Shown: piece by piece, positions 1 through 10,527 of the stretch
Position numbering within the stretch: the stretch's first letter is position 1
Layout: every line of letters begins with the position of its first letter
NCBI GenBank assembly: GCA_006384855.1
Contig: VCJN01000373.1
Location: 1-64,000 of the forward strand
Reading direction: 5' to 3'
DNA: 64,000 nt
Origin: Tetraselmis striata
Taxonomy: Eukaryota > Chlorophyta > Chlorodendrophyceae > Chlorodendrales > Chlorodendraceae
Notes under the pieces: generated by a model
What the model saw: only the letters and a program-made list of their open reading frames with translations
Database searches by the model: none
What the model was told of the DNA's origin: nothing
Program-made: the position numbers and the translations under genes

Positions 1-976
1 CCCCCAGGGGGTTGAATCAGTTGTGCTGGCGCTGTGATGCACCAGTTGTGATACCCTGTCGGCACGCTTGCAGTGATGTAGCCCCCTCGGCTCCGCGGCA
101 AATAAAGGTTTATAACTATTGCCCAATCGCCACCCAGTCCGGTCTTCCGACCCAATCCTAGCTAGTAAACTCTGCATCATGCTGGCTTCTTCCTTCTTTA
201 GCGCTTGTTACCGTGGGTTCTATAGCCGCTACTTATGTAATCACACATATGCATGTCACAAATAATATATATTTCAAATGCATAAATTAGTGTGACTTAT
301 CATACCGAGAGATATCAAACAAATTCCGGTGGCAATGTTGTTTTTTGCTGCGCATCGGCAGGCGTACCGCCTAACCCCCCGTGCGGCAGCAAACGACAGG
401 TGCCCGACGTGAATGCTGACACGGCAGGCACGGGCATGTTGTTGGGCAGCAGGGACGGTTGCTGGCCCGCCTGCCAGCCTTTAGCGTTGGACAAAGCATA
501 TTGAGAGAGACACACAGTATTTCTGTATGCACAGATAGTTATCAAGGGAGATCGCGCGCGAGCAAGACAGAGAAGGAGATTGAGGGGCGGAGCGGGGCAG
601 AGGCAATGGGAAAGAGAGCAGAGCATAGCACGGCCAAAAGGGTAGAAGACGGCAGGCATGTGTGTCAACTTGCCAAACAGGCCTCGCAGCTCAACGCTCG
701 AACCAGAGGGGGGCGATCTGCAGCGCGCTGGCCGGTCGCTGGTTTGTGCGCGCTCGCAAGGCGTGTCTAGGCTCACGCTTGCGTGATGGAAGGGCAGGGC
801 AGCGGGGTGTTAGCGCAGCGTAGAGATTACGGCGATCGTAGACAAGGCATCGATGATAGAGGGAGGGGGAGAGAGAGAGTGTGTATAGAGGGAGAGAAGA
901 GCATGAGCAGAGATATACATTCTTTATTTTAAACAATCAGGCCACATATTCACGTGTTTCAGAGTGTTTTCAGATG

Positions 977-980
<4 letters not shown>
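1..980. other. No gene recognised
   Basis: Short open frames exist on both strands, but none shows family motifs, good splice signals or composition like the confident genes further on. The stretch leads into a GT microsatellite. It could be intron or 5' sequence of the exon proposed at 1077. Confidence 0.5.

Positions 981-1066
<86 letters not shown>
981..1066. repeat. (GT)43 microsatellite
   Basis: An uninterrupted GT dinucleotide run of 86 bp. It makes artificial Cys-Val and Thr-His open frames on the two strands, which should not be taken as coding. It ends 10 bp before a plausible splice acceptor. Confidence 0.98.
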
Positions 1067-1070
<4 letters not shown>

Positions 1071-1076
1071 CCACAG

Positions 1077-1232
1077 GCTCATCCCTTCGATCCTCATGTG
1101 GCGTCCATGCGGGTGCAGGCGCGCTTCCCCAAGAAGGTCCTTCCTGCAGATGAGGAGGGTCGGCGAGGCACCAACTATGTGCTGCAGTTTTGGGTGTTCG
1201 ACCGCTTTGTGTGCCACCACCCAAGCCAGTAG
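1077..1232 (+). CDS. Possible terminal exon of an unrecognised gene
   Basis: A CCACAG acceptor directly after the GT microsatellite is followed by a 51-codon open frame ending in TAG. It reads like real protein: it holds FPKKVLPADEEG and NYVLQFWVFDRF, with mixed hydrophobic and charged residues and no low complexity. No upstream partner exon was found in the first kilobase, so the gene would have to begin outside the window or be interrupted. I do not recognise the family. A chance open frame is a serious alternative. Confidence 0.3.
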   Translation, partial: AHPFDPHVASMRVQARFPKKVLPADEEGRRGTNYVLQFWVFDRFVCHHPSQ

Positions 1233-2159
1233 CTGCGCGGCAAACCTGTGGGAAAGCCAGCACTGCGGAGCATGAGGTCTGTCCTTTGTGATGGCTGCAG
1301 GCAGCCGTCCCGTCTTTGCAGAATGATGGGGGAAGCGGCGCCCTATGGCGAGGTCAATGCCTTCCCGTCAGAATTTGTCTATCTGCTTTACTGAAAAATT
1401 CTCTACAGCCATCCCCTGCTGGATGGCGTGTTAGGCTACTCCAGTCAATCCCGAGGCATAATTGTGACATATTTCAGAGCATGTTGCCAACAGCTTGATT
1501 CCCCTAAAGTGGAGCATTTGGCATCCAGTTGCATTTGGTGTCCAGCTCAGGTATCCAGCTGAGGACCTTCCCCATAGGGTGGGATATACCGCTTGAGTAG
1601 TATTTGACCTGCATGCACAACTTTAACGGCTTGCTGTGCTTGTCATAAGCGCTCATTCACTTGTGGGACGCAATGCAGAGTTGACATCGCGATGCTTGCT
1701 GCAATGTGTGTCTCTCCTTGCCCGCCACTGTTCCGAGGTGTTGCTGTGTTTCTGTCAGCCGGAGTGTTTTTAGATCAGCAGAAGCAACAGGAGAGCGAGC
1801 ATGTCTTTGTTCTGGCCTTGCATGCATATGTCGAACGATGCGGAATCCCGGATCTTGCGGGGCCGGGACAGCAGGGCAGCATGGACTCGTGCGCTCACGG
1901 TAGAACGAGCCTCAGTAATTGACAATTCACATAAGCCGGAAGGGAGTTGGGCCATTGCCGTCCGGCAACGCTGATAACTTCTTACAACATGTCATGTTGC
2001 CAATCGGCGCATTGGTGGCACTGCGTTCAAGACCACAATTCACAGCCCGCTGACCAGCGGTGTGCATGTTGTATTGACACCGTCCTGCATTTGGCTCCAG
2101 GTATTACTGCTGCCGACTTCAATCGAAGACCCACCTACTAACAGCTGCGTTTCAATACC
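1233..2159. other. Intergenic, nothing recognised
   Basis: No coding frame above about 75 codons, no domain motifs and no repeat structure seen. It lies between the proposed terminal exon and the convergent 3' end of the glycosyltransferase gene. Confidence 0.5.
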
Positions 2160-3796
2160 CTAGGCTGCTCCGGCATCTGCCAGGAGTCGGTAACCCTGCA
2201 GGCCACTACGTGGGCACACTGCCTTGCGGCGCTGCATGTCATCCATGTCAGCAACCATGGCCGCGCGCGAGTCCGGGCTCAGCTCCGGCCGCAGCCGGCG
2301 GAGGCTGGCCTGGTGCCACAGACGCGCCCACTCGCCGTGCACTCCAAAGCAGTTGTGGCTCGGGGCGTGGGAGATGTGAGTGAGACAGATCCAGGGCTTC
2401 TGGCACGCTGTGAAGTGCGTCACCCGGATGTCTGTCAGCGGCGTGTCATTGCATCGAGTGTTGTCCTTCATGTTGTTGTAAAGACAGTGGTCGATGACGC
2501 GGTAGGACACGCCGTGGTTGTGCTGGATGGCGTAGTGGGTGTAGTAGTATGGCAGCAGGCCCTGCACGGTCTCCCCACCGTAGCAGTAGCCGATACGAGT
2601 GCCGCCCCAACCAGAGCCGGGCCTGAAGTCCCCTTCCTGCGGGGTAGCACAGCATAGCGCCACAGCAGTTCAGGCGTCTACGGGAGCAGCTCTGATCCCC
2701 CCGCGCTCCCCCCCCCCCCCCCCCTCTGTGCCAGCCTTCCCCTTCTTGTCCCACTGGACATGTGTACCCGGGACAGGATTGTAGTCTTGGCGGACCTTGA
2801 AGATGGCAAACAAGTGCGTGAACACGCGCTTCGAGGGCTTGACCACCCAGAAGCCCCCGTTGAAGGGGGGCTGCACGTCAGTCCACGCTTTGACGGCCAG
2901 GCTGTGGTCCTCCACCGCGAGCAGGGAGAAGTCGCCCTCAAACAGCTCGTCCACAGGGCGGAGCATGATGGTATCCATGTCCATGCTCACCACACGGTGG
3001 TACTGCGTCAGCGTGTATGCGTACAGCCGGAGCATCTCATCCGCGCCGCAGCAGCCACTATTCCTCACTTTCTCGCGCAGGTGCTGCCCCTGGATGTCGT
3101 CCACAGAGAACGGCAGCTGCTTGTCCAGCACCCTGACGGCAGCATGCGGAGCGCCAACACACCCACATGCGCGCCTTAGCCGCCAGCTTAGGGTCTAGCT
3201 ATCCGATGCACCGGATCCATTCGTGCTATGGCAAAGCTTCCTTGTCAAAACTAAAGTCGCTATGCCAGCGACAAGCATCTGCGTCCTCGAGTAGAGGAAA
3301 CCAATTGTCCCCCACCCCTCAAATGAATCATTCGCTTAGGATTTTCGAGTCAACAGCAAAGCAAATAGAGGGGTTGGTTTACGCCTTCGCCAATCAATAG
3401 TTGAGAAACATAAAGAAGAATCGAGAATGTTGTAACGCGAAGAGTCAGACAAAAAACAGTATCAAAATTGAAGCAACACGCCCTACCCATATTTCACTGC
3501 GCGAGCCAGGGCGCGCACCGCCAACCCATCGCCGCCAGAGCGTCCTTGCTGCTCTGCGACACACGCTCCCCCACCAGCGCCACAAAATCCGACGGGTACT
3601 CGCTGCTCGCTGTTGCCTGCACCAGGGACTCCATCAACACCGCTGGCCCGTCTAGCCACTGTGGCGTGGAGTCCTGCGTCATGGCGACCATGTACGCAAC
3701 CGTCGGGCGCTCCGCCACCACGGCAGGTTGGCGCGCACCGTGTGCGGCCACCGCCATCACCACGCACAGCAGCGCCAGCGCCACGCGGCGCGACAT
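2160..3796 (-). CDS. Family 8 glycosyltransferase, secreted or Golgi type
   Basis: Three exons. Exon 1 (3796-3519) starts at an ATG giving MSRRVALALLCVVMAVAAHG, a typical signal peptide or anchor, then AYMVAMTQDS, the usual N-terminal strand of GT8 enzymes. A phase-2 intron (donor gtgcgc, acceptor CAG at 3133) joins it to exon 2 so that the junction reads GWRVLDKQLPF. Exon 2 carries RLYAYTL, the metal-binding DxD motif in VVSMDMDTIML, and PPFNGGFWVVKPS. Exon 3 (from about 2656 to the stop at 2160) carries YGGETVQGLLPYYY and the C-terminal HFTACQKPWIC signature. The donor of intron 2 is unresolved because a G-rich tract (2709-2724) sits at the exon end; one phase-0 option is after codon CAT near 2758. 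About 370 residues. GT8 enzymes transfer sugar from a nucleotide sugar, with retention, to glycans or glycogenin-like acceptors; the acceptor here is unknown. An upstream in-frame ATG at 4132 is less likely because it buries the signal peptide. Confidence 0.75.
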
Positions 3797-4899
3797 GGCG
3801 CAGACAACTGGGGCCTCACGCTGGCAGTCAAGTACAGCGACCACTTGACGAGCGCGACTCGCAGCGGGGCTTTTTAGTCGAAACGGCAGGTTCCCGAGGG
3901 TGATCGTCTGCCTGGCACGTGGATCGGAGAGAAAGTACGACGGTATTATGCCGAGGGCAGATGCACGAGGGAGGTGCCGAGGAAAGTGGACAGGGTTGTG
4001 TAGGTGGGCACAATGAAGCGAGACACTTGCACCAGCAAGTGATCCAATGCATAAATCGCGTCTTTTGCAACCAGGTGTGTAGCCAAGGCGAAAGGGCCGC
4101 AGGAGGCAGATCAAAATATTCATCAGCAGCACTACGACGCGGGAGGCCTTGGCCAGGCGCGGTGGGAAGGCATCATCCCTTTACGATACAGGTACAGGTA
4201 CCCTGTAGTGTAGCGACTGATCATTTTTACGATACCCTATATAATCCTTTAATCCTTACATATGGTACCATCGCGAGCGCAGCGACTGCCCCAGTAATAT
4301 CAGATATATCGTAAACTATTAATATTATTTATGGGGCCACTGTACTCATTATTTATCTCATTAGTACAACATTTTCTTTTTCACCCCCGGGACAGGACTG
4401 GCAGTGAAACCCTTGCAGCGTCTCTACGACGGCCGTTTAGGCAGCAATCCAGCTACGGGAAGCCCTGGGTAGGCGACGCTCCGTTATAGTCATCAAGCAA
4501 ATTGCCGAAGCATTTCGCAAGACTAATTGAAGGCCAGTGACGGAATTTCCAACACTGTTGGATCACCGTCTAAAACACTGCCATCAAAATACCCGGAGTG
4601 CTGGTAGTGCTGGTAGTAGCGAGTAGCGCGACTAATCCGGTGATTGGATATTTTTAATTTACAAACACTTAATGTCACATATTATGCAAATCGCGATGAC
4701 ACGTACTCGGTACTTGCTATGTACATACCGATGCGATCTCGCGGAGAATTCCACGCATGATTCTGATTTGTATTCATCGCACCTGCTTTTGTTTTGTACG
4801 ATTGTACGACGACTAGTCGATCCACCTGGTACGGCGACTACAGGTGTGAATTACAAAAAGGGCAGTTCCCCAGAATTAGAAAATCAACACAGCAAGCCG
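3797..4899. other. Intergenic between glycosyltransferase and retroelement
   Basis: Contains a dispersed module at 4384-4490 (separate entry) and AT-rich sequence with many TA steps. It presumably includes the divergent side of the glycosyltransferase promoter. No gene was recognised. Confidence 0.5.
4384..4490 (+). repeat. Dispersed module, copy 1 of 4 (GTGLAVKPL type)
   Basis: Begins with CCCCGGGACAGGACTGG after a T-rich run. It is related over about 100 bp to 33068-33180 and over shorter spans to 23069-23108 (plus) and 62690-62765 (minus). One frame reads PGTGLAVKPLQRLYDGRLG before a stop, and the same peptide is recognisable in two other copies. Confidence 0.7.
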
Positions 4900-4900
4900 C

Positions 4901-7900
4901 CTAAAAGCGGCCCGCATCCCGCATAAGGCGGGATGGATGAGTGATGCGCACACGGTTCAGAGTCCGGGCCACGCGAGCACGTGTGTGTGTAGGTGATCCT
5001 CGGACGTGCTGTGCAGCTTCAGCAACGGGATGGGAGACGAATCTGCGCCGTCTGATGAGGCAGCGAGCACGCTCTCGAGCGGCCACCAAGCTCAGGACCC
5101 CGAGGAAATCTCTTGCGAGCAAGGCCTCCTGGTGAGCCCGGGTGATGCACCGAGTGCCCCGCGATGAGAGGGCACCCTGGTCCGCAGCCAAGCATGCGAT
5201 ACCACGCACTATGCGGTGCACCCCCTTGCTCACCTCACCCACTGTGCCGAAGACCATGCCCGTGTACTCCGACATATCCAGGATGTCTCGAAGAGGACCC
5301 TTCTGTCCGGGCTCTGTGTTGTGCCACGCCGCGTCCCGCGCAGCCAACCCCCGTTGTATGTCGCCCAACAGGGAGCGCTCAAACCGATCCACAGCTGTGG
5401 CCCGGGGCACCGAAGTGTACTTGACCCCGTACCGCATAGTCTTGAACTCTAGCAGCGTGGACTTCAAGCTCCAGGGATCATAGCTCCCGGTCACGACGTT
5501 GAACACCGGAAGGGAGAGCTCTGCGTCCGGCACTAGGTCCTTGAGTTCATCCCGGGGTACGGTGTTGCCGAGAGGCACTGCCTGCTGGAACAAGTCATCC
5601 ACTTCCCGCCGTACCGCGATACCTAGGTCGTGAACACAGTGATCGCGGAAGGCATCTGCGATAGCGTCGTGCTGTACACGCCAGTGAGCGTCTCCACGCG
5701 CCGGGAGGTTCATGAGCGCGTCGCCGTATAGATCAACAATGACGGGGTTGTGCTCCGTCGAGGGCAGAATAATCTGGCACCCAACCACCGGGGCCAAGCA
5801 CGGGCTAGGCAGAAAGAAGTACCCGGCAGCGACCTCTCGCAGCTCATGCGGAGTCATGGCTGTCCGCGCGGTGGGGATGGCCACTGTCCACATGCCTGAC
5901 GCCGCGTCGAGCTGGTTGAACAAGATCCGTTCCCTACATGTGGCAGGGAGAGCGCACACCTCATTTCGAAGCCGGGAGTTGTTGGCCTGGTCTAGAAATG
6001 CCGTCAGCTCCTTTTGCGAGCCCGACGCAGCCTCCACTTCCCGCTCCATCTGGCGTGCATCTGCGTCACCGAGATGGCCAGCAGTAGCCGCTTGGAGGCG
6101 GCCCCACGCCTCGCGCATCTCCACGGCGTAGCTGTCCGACCCATGAGCATCGTTGAGGAAGTGGTCATACTGGCGGGCGGAAGAATTTGCGTTGAAGCTG
6201 CCTCGGCCAAGTACGGACCCGAGCTGTGGGTCGAAGAAACCAGGGGTGGGGGTGTTGGTGCCGGAGTTCCTAGTCAGGAACCTTGGGAGGATGGCGTTCA
6301 TGCAGCCGATGAAGGCGGCATCACGAACGGTAGCCATGCGGCGGATGCCAGCTCCCTTCAATCGAGTGGGGAGGTGAAGCCTGCTGCGCGCCCTGGCCAC
6401 TGCATCCTCGCTCAAGGTAGCCACCTCCGCTGCCATGGGGTCGGGGTCGTGCAAAAGCTCCGCCAATAAATCGGTGACCACCGGATTGGTGTCGGTGCCG
6501 TACGTGGAGGGATCAAAAGAGACCCCTAGCACCCGTTCGACCGCCGCGAGGATGGTGGCATCCACCGCCTCCGCAAAGGCCTCCACCTCGGACGGAAGAC
6601 AATTGCGGAGCCAATACCCCGCCTTGTGTTGCATGCAATGCTTGAGCAGGGCCCATGCGTGGTGATGCAAGGCGTGGGTGTACCGACGGCTGGGCTTGGC
6701 AGACATAAGCTTGCTCAGGCTAGCGTCCACCTCCTCTCGTAGCTCCTCCGCCTTGCCGCGCATGTACGCCTGCACATACTCTGGCGATCCGAGCGGCACG
6801 TTGAGGACCGCGATGCCGTGATGGCCATCTAGCTCTGGCCACTCGATGTCGGCCGGAGCCTCACGCCGCGCCGCCTCCATGTCTGCGCTGTACGCCTGCA
6901 TCTTGTCGAAGCGCACCTCAAGCCCCACGGACGCCTTGATGGACGTGCGGAAGGCGCGAAGAGCCGGCCAAACGTGCTCCGGAAGGCCCACCAAAATTCC
7001 ATCGTCGGCGTTGAAGCGCGCCGCCCCGTCATTGACCTCCAACGTGGTATCACACTGCTGCACCTCGGGGTGAATCGCGACGCAAAAGGAAGTCGTGGCC
7101 AAAGGTGCGCCCTGTTGCACGCCGTCCTCCGACCGCAGAGGGGCGGACCGGTCGTCCACGACCAGATACGAGTCCGTGGAGAGGGAGGCTAGAAGCGCAG
7201 GGATGACAGGGTGTAGTGGAGAGCAATCGATGTGGCGCTGAATGATGGTGCGGCGCCATGCCTCGTTGTAAGCGTTGCGAAGGTCTGTGTGGACGATGAC
7301 GGCACGTGGGCCAAGCTTCTCGGCGATGAGCCGGACGCCGTGGATGAGCACAGAGTCGCCCGCGGGAATGCCAACGCCGAGCTGAGATGGAGCGAGCACC
7401 GACACGTATGCCTCCTTCATGTTGTCAACCACTGCCCGCTCCGCTGCGCGCCGCTCCGCCTCCCCGACTGCCACAGGCCGCACGTCCGGGGCCCTCCCCT
7501 CGCCTAGCTTCTTGACAGGTGCCACGAGCCTAGCAGAGGCGAAGAGCCGGTTGAACCACCCGGGCAGGCGGCCTTGGAGGTACATGGAGGCAACCTCCGA
7601 CATGGCGCGGACTGCCGCGGGCCCGGACGCCGGGGCGTATTCGCCCACCAAGCAGCGGAGATACTCGTTGCGCATGCCTGAGGGCCCCGCCGCCACGTGC
7701 TGCTTGAGTTGCTGGTACGGCACGCGCATGTCCACCGTCAGGGCGGCCTCGTCCACCGGAATGGCATACGCAGCGTCTGGGATCGGGTGGCTACGGGACG
7801 GGTGCTTGTCGCGCAGCTGGGCGAGGATAGCAGGATCGGACAAGTCGCCCATACCCTTAGAAGATAGTCGGCCCGCCGCTCGGGAGAGCTCTCCGTCCTC

Positions 7901-9376
7901 CACCAACGCCACAACGGTGTCCGCGGTGCCCACGAGCAGCGCCGCAAAGAGATCGGCGTCCGTCCGACGCTGGCGGGCATGTCCGGCGTAGAACGCGTCA
8001 GTGCGCGCGTCGTCCCATGAGCGCACGAGTTCGGTCATGCGCCTCTCCGCGAAAGCGCGGAAGCGCCACGCCAAGGCTTGCAGCCGCCGCCGTCCGCCTC
8101 GGCTCGGGGCCTTAAGCAACAATTGTGGCAACAGGTACTTCCACTTAAGCGCCCTATCCAACACCACGGGGTCATTGGCCTCCATCGCCGCCACCACCCG
8201 CTCATTCACGCAGCGTTGTGCCTCTGCCCACGCTTCTTGAAAGTCAATCGGCACCGCCGTCTCCATGGACATCTCCGCCGGCATGTGCACCATGTCCACG
8301 TCGGAGAGGTGGTCCACCGCGCCCCACCCCACCCCGTCGCCGGCTGGAGATGGGCGAGTAGGGGGGGGCGGATACCGAGCCCGTGAGGCCTCGCTACCGG
8401 GGTGGCCGGCCGGTGCACCCACCTCTGGCGGCGTGGGGGCAACAACCGGGGGCGCTGCGACGCCCCGGAACGCAGCGACGGACGGCAGTGCGGGCGACGG
8501 CAGCACCGACGATTGTCCAGCTCCACCGGCGCGGCGCGCCCCCCGACGGCGGTGCCGCTCGGCCAACACGGCGCGCGCCTTGGCTAGCCACGCGGCGGCG
8601 ACCTCGGTGAAAGCCAGCACATCGGCCGGGTGGTGCCTGACGCGGGCGGGCTGGAGCGACCTGGCTGCGGCGTCAATCCTCGGCGCCCACGCGGCGCCCG
8701 CGGCAACGCCAGCGACGGAAAGCGCGTCGGCGACTGTCCAAGCCGCTGCCGGTGCTACGCCCCGCCGCGCCGGCCCGCTGTTGTGTAGCCTGGAATGCAG
8801 GCGGGCGAGAGCATCGAGGCCGGTGAGCGCTATGCCGCGGTTGCCGCCGCGCGGCCGCGGCTGGGGCCGCTCGGAGACTTCCTGGCCGGTCGGAGCGCCA
8901 TCGTGATCGCGCTGTGACGCGCCGGGCCCCGAAATACTGCTGAAAGTACTGCGGGCCGGCGACGACACAGGCGAGGCAGCGCGCGCGCCGGTCGTACCTG
9001 CCGCGCCCGTCGCGGACTCGGGACTCGACGACCGGCTCACCGCCTGGGCGTACGTGGGAGCCGGCGGGACGGCAGTCGCGGGCGGGCTCGGCCTTGGCTG
9101 GGTGGCGTCGGGTGCACTGGCGGTGGGCGGTGTTGCCGCGGGCGACGCTCCCGCCGCACGCGATGCGCCGGGGCTGCCTGATATACTGGACGATGTACTG
9201 GAAGGCGGCGGCGACCCGGGGTCAACGGCGCGTTCTGCCGCACCATCGGCGGAAGGCGCAGACATCGCGCGGCGCCCCGCCGGATACAAGCGACCCGCCA
9301 CAGCCCGGGCATAACGGTGACATCGCGTGGGAGGGGGTTGAGGGCAGCTACGCGATCTGGGCGGCGGGTGAGGCAT
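4901..9376 (-). CDS. Intact retroelement ORF: reverse transcriptase with C-terminal endonuclease-like region
   Basis: A single ATG-initiated ORF of 1,491 codons. Residues 1-330 are Pro/Ala/Ser-rich and probably disordered. A pre-RT region ends in AAGPSGMRNEYLRCL (about 565). The reverse transcriptase core follows: VRPVAVGEAERR, SQLGVGIPAGD, motif A HTDLRNAYNEAW (about 698), motif B GVQQGAPLATTSF (about 753) and motif C FNADDGILVG (about 788), so all catalytic aspartates are present. After the thumb, the C-terminal 300 residues contain RVQHDAIADAF, a VPDAELSLP segment (about 1282) and LLEFKTMRYG (about 1309), compatible with a PD-(D/E)XK fold like the restriction-like endonuclease of R2-type non-LTR retrotransposons; that part is inference. 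No CCHC finger, APE domain, RNase H or integrase was seen. Integration would be by target-primed reverse transcription. Sibling fragments lie at 10372 and 49925. The open frame suggests recent activity. Confidence 0.85.
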   Translation of the reverse strand: MPHPPPRSRSCPQPPPTRCHRYARAVAGRLYPAGRRAMSAPSADGAAERAVDPGSPPPSSTSSSISGSPGASRAAGASPAATPPTASAPDATQPRPSPPATAVPPAPTYAQAVSRSSSPESATGAAGTTGARAASPVSSPARSTFSSISGPGASQRDHDGAPTGQEVSERPQPRPRGGNRGIALTGLDALARLHSRLHNSGPARRGVAPAAAWTVADALSVAGVAAGAAWAPRIDAAARSLQPARVRHHPADVLAFTEVAAAWLAKARAVLAERHRRRGARRAGGAGQSSVLPSPALPSVAAFRGVAAPPVVAPTPPEVGAPAGHPGSEASRARYPPPPTRPSPAGDGVGWGAVDHLSDVDMVHMPAEMSMETAVPIDFQEAWAEAQRCVNERVVAAMEANDPVVLDRALKWKYLLPQLLLKAPSRGGRRRLQALAWRFRAFAERRMTELVRSWDDARTDAFYAGHARQRRTDADLFAALLVGTADTVVALVEDGELSRAAGRLSSKGMGDLSDPAILAQLRDKHPSRSHPIPDAAYAIPVDEAALTVDMRVPYQQLKQHVAAGPSGMRNEYLRCLVGEYAPASGPAAVRAMSEVASMYLQGRLPGWFNRLFASARLVAPVKKLGEGRAPDVRPVAVGEAERRAAERAVVDNMKEAYVSVLAPSQLGVGIPAGDSVLIHGVRLIAEKLGPRAVIVHTDLRNAYNEAWRRTIIQRHIDCSPLHPVIPALLASLSTDSYLVVDDRSAPLRSEDGVQQGAPLATTSFCVAIHPEVQQCDTTLEVNDGAARFNADDGILVGLPEHVWPALRAFRTSIKASVGLEVRFDKMQAYSADMEAARREAPADIEWPELDGHHGIAVLNVPLGSPEYVQAYMRGKAEELREEVDASLSKLMSAKPSRRYTHALHHHAWALLKHCMQHKAGYWLRNCLPSEVEAFAEAVDATILAAVERVLGVSFDPSTYGTDTNPVVTDLLAELLHDPDPMAAEVATLSEDAVARARSRLHLPTRLKGAGIRRMATVRDAAFIGCMNAILPRFLTRNSGTNTPTPGFFDPQLGSVLGRGSFNANSSARQYDHFLNDAHGSDSYAVEMREAWGRLQAATAGHLGDADARQMEREVEAASGSQKELTAFLDQANNSRLRNEVCALPATCRERILFNQLDAASGMWTVAIPTARTAMTPHELREVAAGYFFLPSPCLAPVVGCQIILPSTEHNPVIVDLYGDALMNLPARGDAHWRVQHDAIADAFRDHCVHDLGIAVRREVDDLFQQAVPLGNTVPRDELKDLVPDAELSLPVFNVVTGSYDPWSLKSTLLEFKTMRYGVKYTSVPRATAVDRFERSLLGDIQRGLAARDAAWHNTEPGQKGPLRDILDMSEYTGMVFGTVGEVSKGVHRIVRGIACLAADQGALSSRGTRCITRAHQEALLARDFLGVLSLVAARERARCLIRRRRFVSHPVAEAAQHVRGSPTHTRARVARTLNRVRITHPSRLMRDAGRF

Positions 9377-9944
9377 GGCGACACACGGCCCCGCAGCGCC
9401 TCCGGGGCCGCTGGGTGGGTGGGGCCGGAGGGGAAGGTCTACTAGGTAGTAGTCGCTACGTGGCCGTAGTCAAACCGTGGCCGTACCTACACGGTCGAGT
9501 ATGTACACGTAACTAGGATTGTATACCGGCGGGTACTACGCGAGCCGTTCATGTAGTATACCAATAGAGTACCCGTAGTGCCAGTGTAGAAAATTATTTT
9601 ATCGGACGAATTATTTTATCGGACGAATTATTTTATCGACCCAACAATTATTGGCCGTATCTGTATCTTTTATCCGCACTGTGTTTTTGGGTATCTCTAT
9701 TGTCGCCATATCCAGCTCATCACCACGGCAACTACACTTGTGTGGCAGCACACGCGCGCAAACTGAGCTTTCAGCCGTGCGCTATAATGTACGAGGACTT
9801 AATTTTCCTGGCCTCGAACCACTCCATAGTAAGTTGCTTTTGATTATTTTTGTGGTGCACTTATGTTAAAGCACTGATGTAAAAGCGATGTAGACTCTAT
9901 ATTGAGGATTATATACCTCATACCTGTAGTTTACTGGCCTCCGG
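9377..9944. other. 5' flank of the retroelement, no gene
   Basis: Lies upstream of the minus-strand retroelement ORF and probably holds its 5' untranslated region and promoter. It includes one copy of the decamer TAGTCGCTAC (9450-9459) and a short tandem repeat at 9593-9640. No other coding signal. Confidence 0.5.
9593..9640. repeat. Short tandem repeat, 17-bp unit, nearly three copies
   Basis: The unit ATTATTTTATCGGACGA occurs at 9593-9609 and 9610-9626, followed by a partial third copy to 9640. It is AT-rich against a GC-rich background. Confidence 0.9.
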
Positions 9945-10063
9945 TTTGACCCTTGGTTTCAGGCTTATATCATCCCTCTTTTGCTGGCAACCTTTCATAA
10001 TTGCTTTTTACGTCGGGGATTTAACACATGCGCACTACTAACAGAACTGACAGCAACTATCAT
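9945..10063. repeat. Dispersed repeat, two head-to-head copies
   Basis: About 9945-10002 is a minus-strand copy (core GAAAGGTTGCCAGCAAAAGAG) and 10006-10063 is a plus-strand copy (core GCGCACTACTAACAGAACTG) of a family also present at 13112-13265 and 60575-60700. The two lie back to back. Confidence 0.65.
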
Positions 10064-10371
10064 ATGAAAGGTTTCATAATTGCTCTTAGTTCGGCTTTTA
10101 AGGCGTCATTTCCGGCATCGTAGTGCGCGGATGTTGAAGCACTGATTTAAGAAAACGTACTCCATAGTATACTACCGGTACAGTCACATAAAATCTTAGT
10201 AATATGTGTACATCATCCCAGAGCGCAGTGTGCTATAAGTGGATTTAAATAAAGTTATACTATTCCTTACTAGTCCTTACACGGTCCCGATATAGATCAC
10301 CTGCGGCGGATATTGCATCCTGACGGGTGACATGCCCGATGACAGCACACCATAGTCGCTATTGGTGCCAG

Positions 10372-10430
10372 CAACACTCCGCCTGGGGGATGCGGGCCGC
10401 TTTTAGGCCGCTGCTTGCTTTTGATCTTTT
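10372..10430 (+). mobile_element. 3' tail fragment of the 4.9-9.4 kb retroelement family
   Basis: Positions 10387-10407 are an exact 21-bp reverse complement of 4900-4920, which spans the stop codon of the intact retroelement. Both sites read DAGRF followed by TAG in frame, and the next 20 bp of presumed 3' UTR are also similar. This is a severely 5'-truncated sibling inserted in the opposite orientation, as target-primed reverse transcription commonly leaves. Confidence 0.7.
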
Positions 10431-10527
10431 AGTACTGCTTGTAGCGGTGGATTTGTTACTGGCCATTTTATAATTCACACAAACACTCGTCATCGTGCAA
10501 TGATGAAGGCCATTAATGTTTATTAGG

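Noticed and set aside
881-1153. Overlapping open frames with long Cys-Val or Thr-His runs
   Set aside because: They are translations of the GT microsatellite on both strands, not genes.
4900-10407. Inverted 21-bp pair taken as the terminal inverted repeats of a 5.5-kb DNA transposon
   Set aside because: Both copies lie at the same stop codon in the same frame with similar 3' sequence, so a truncated retroelement tail explains them better.
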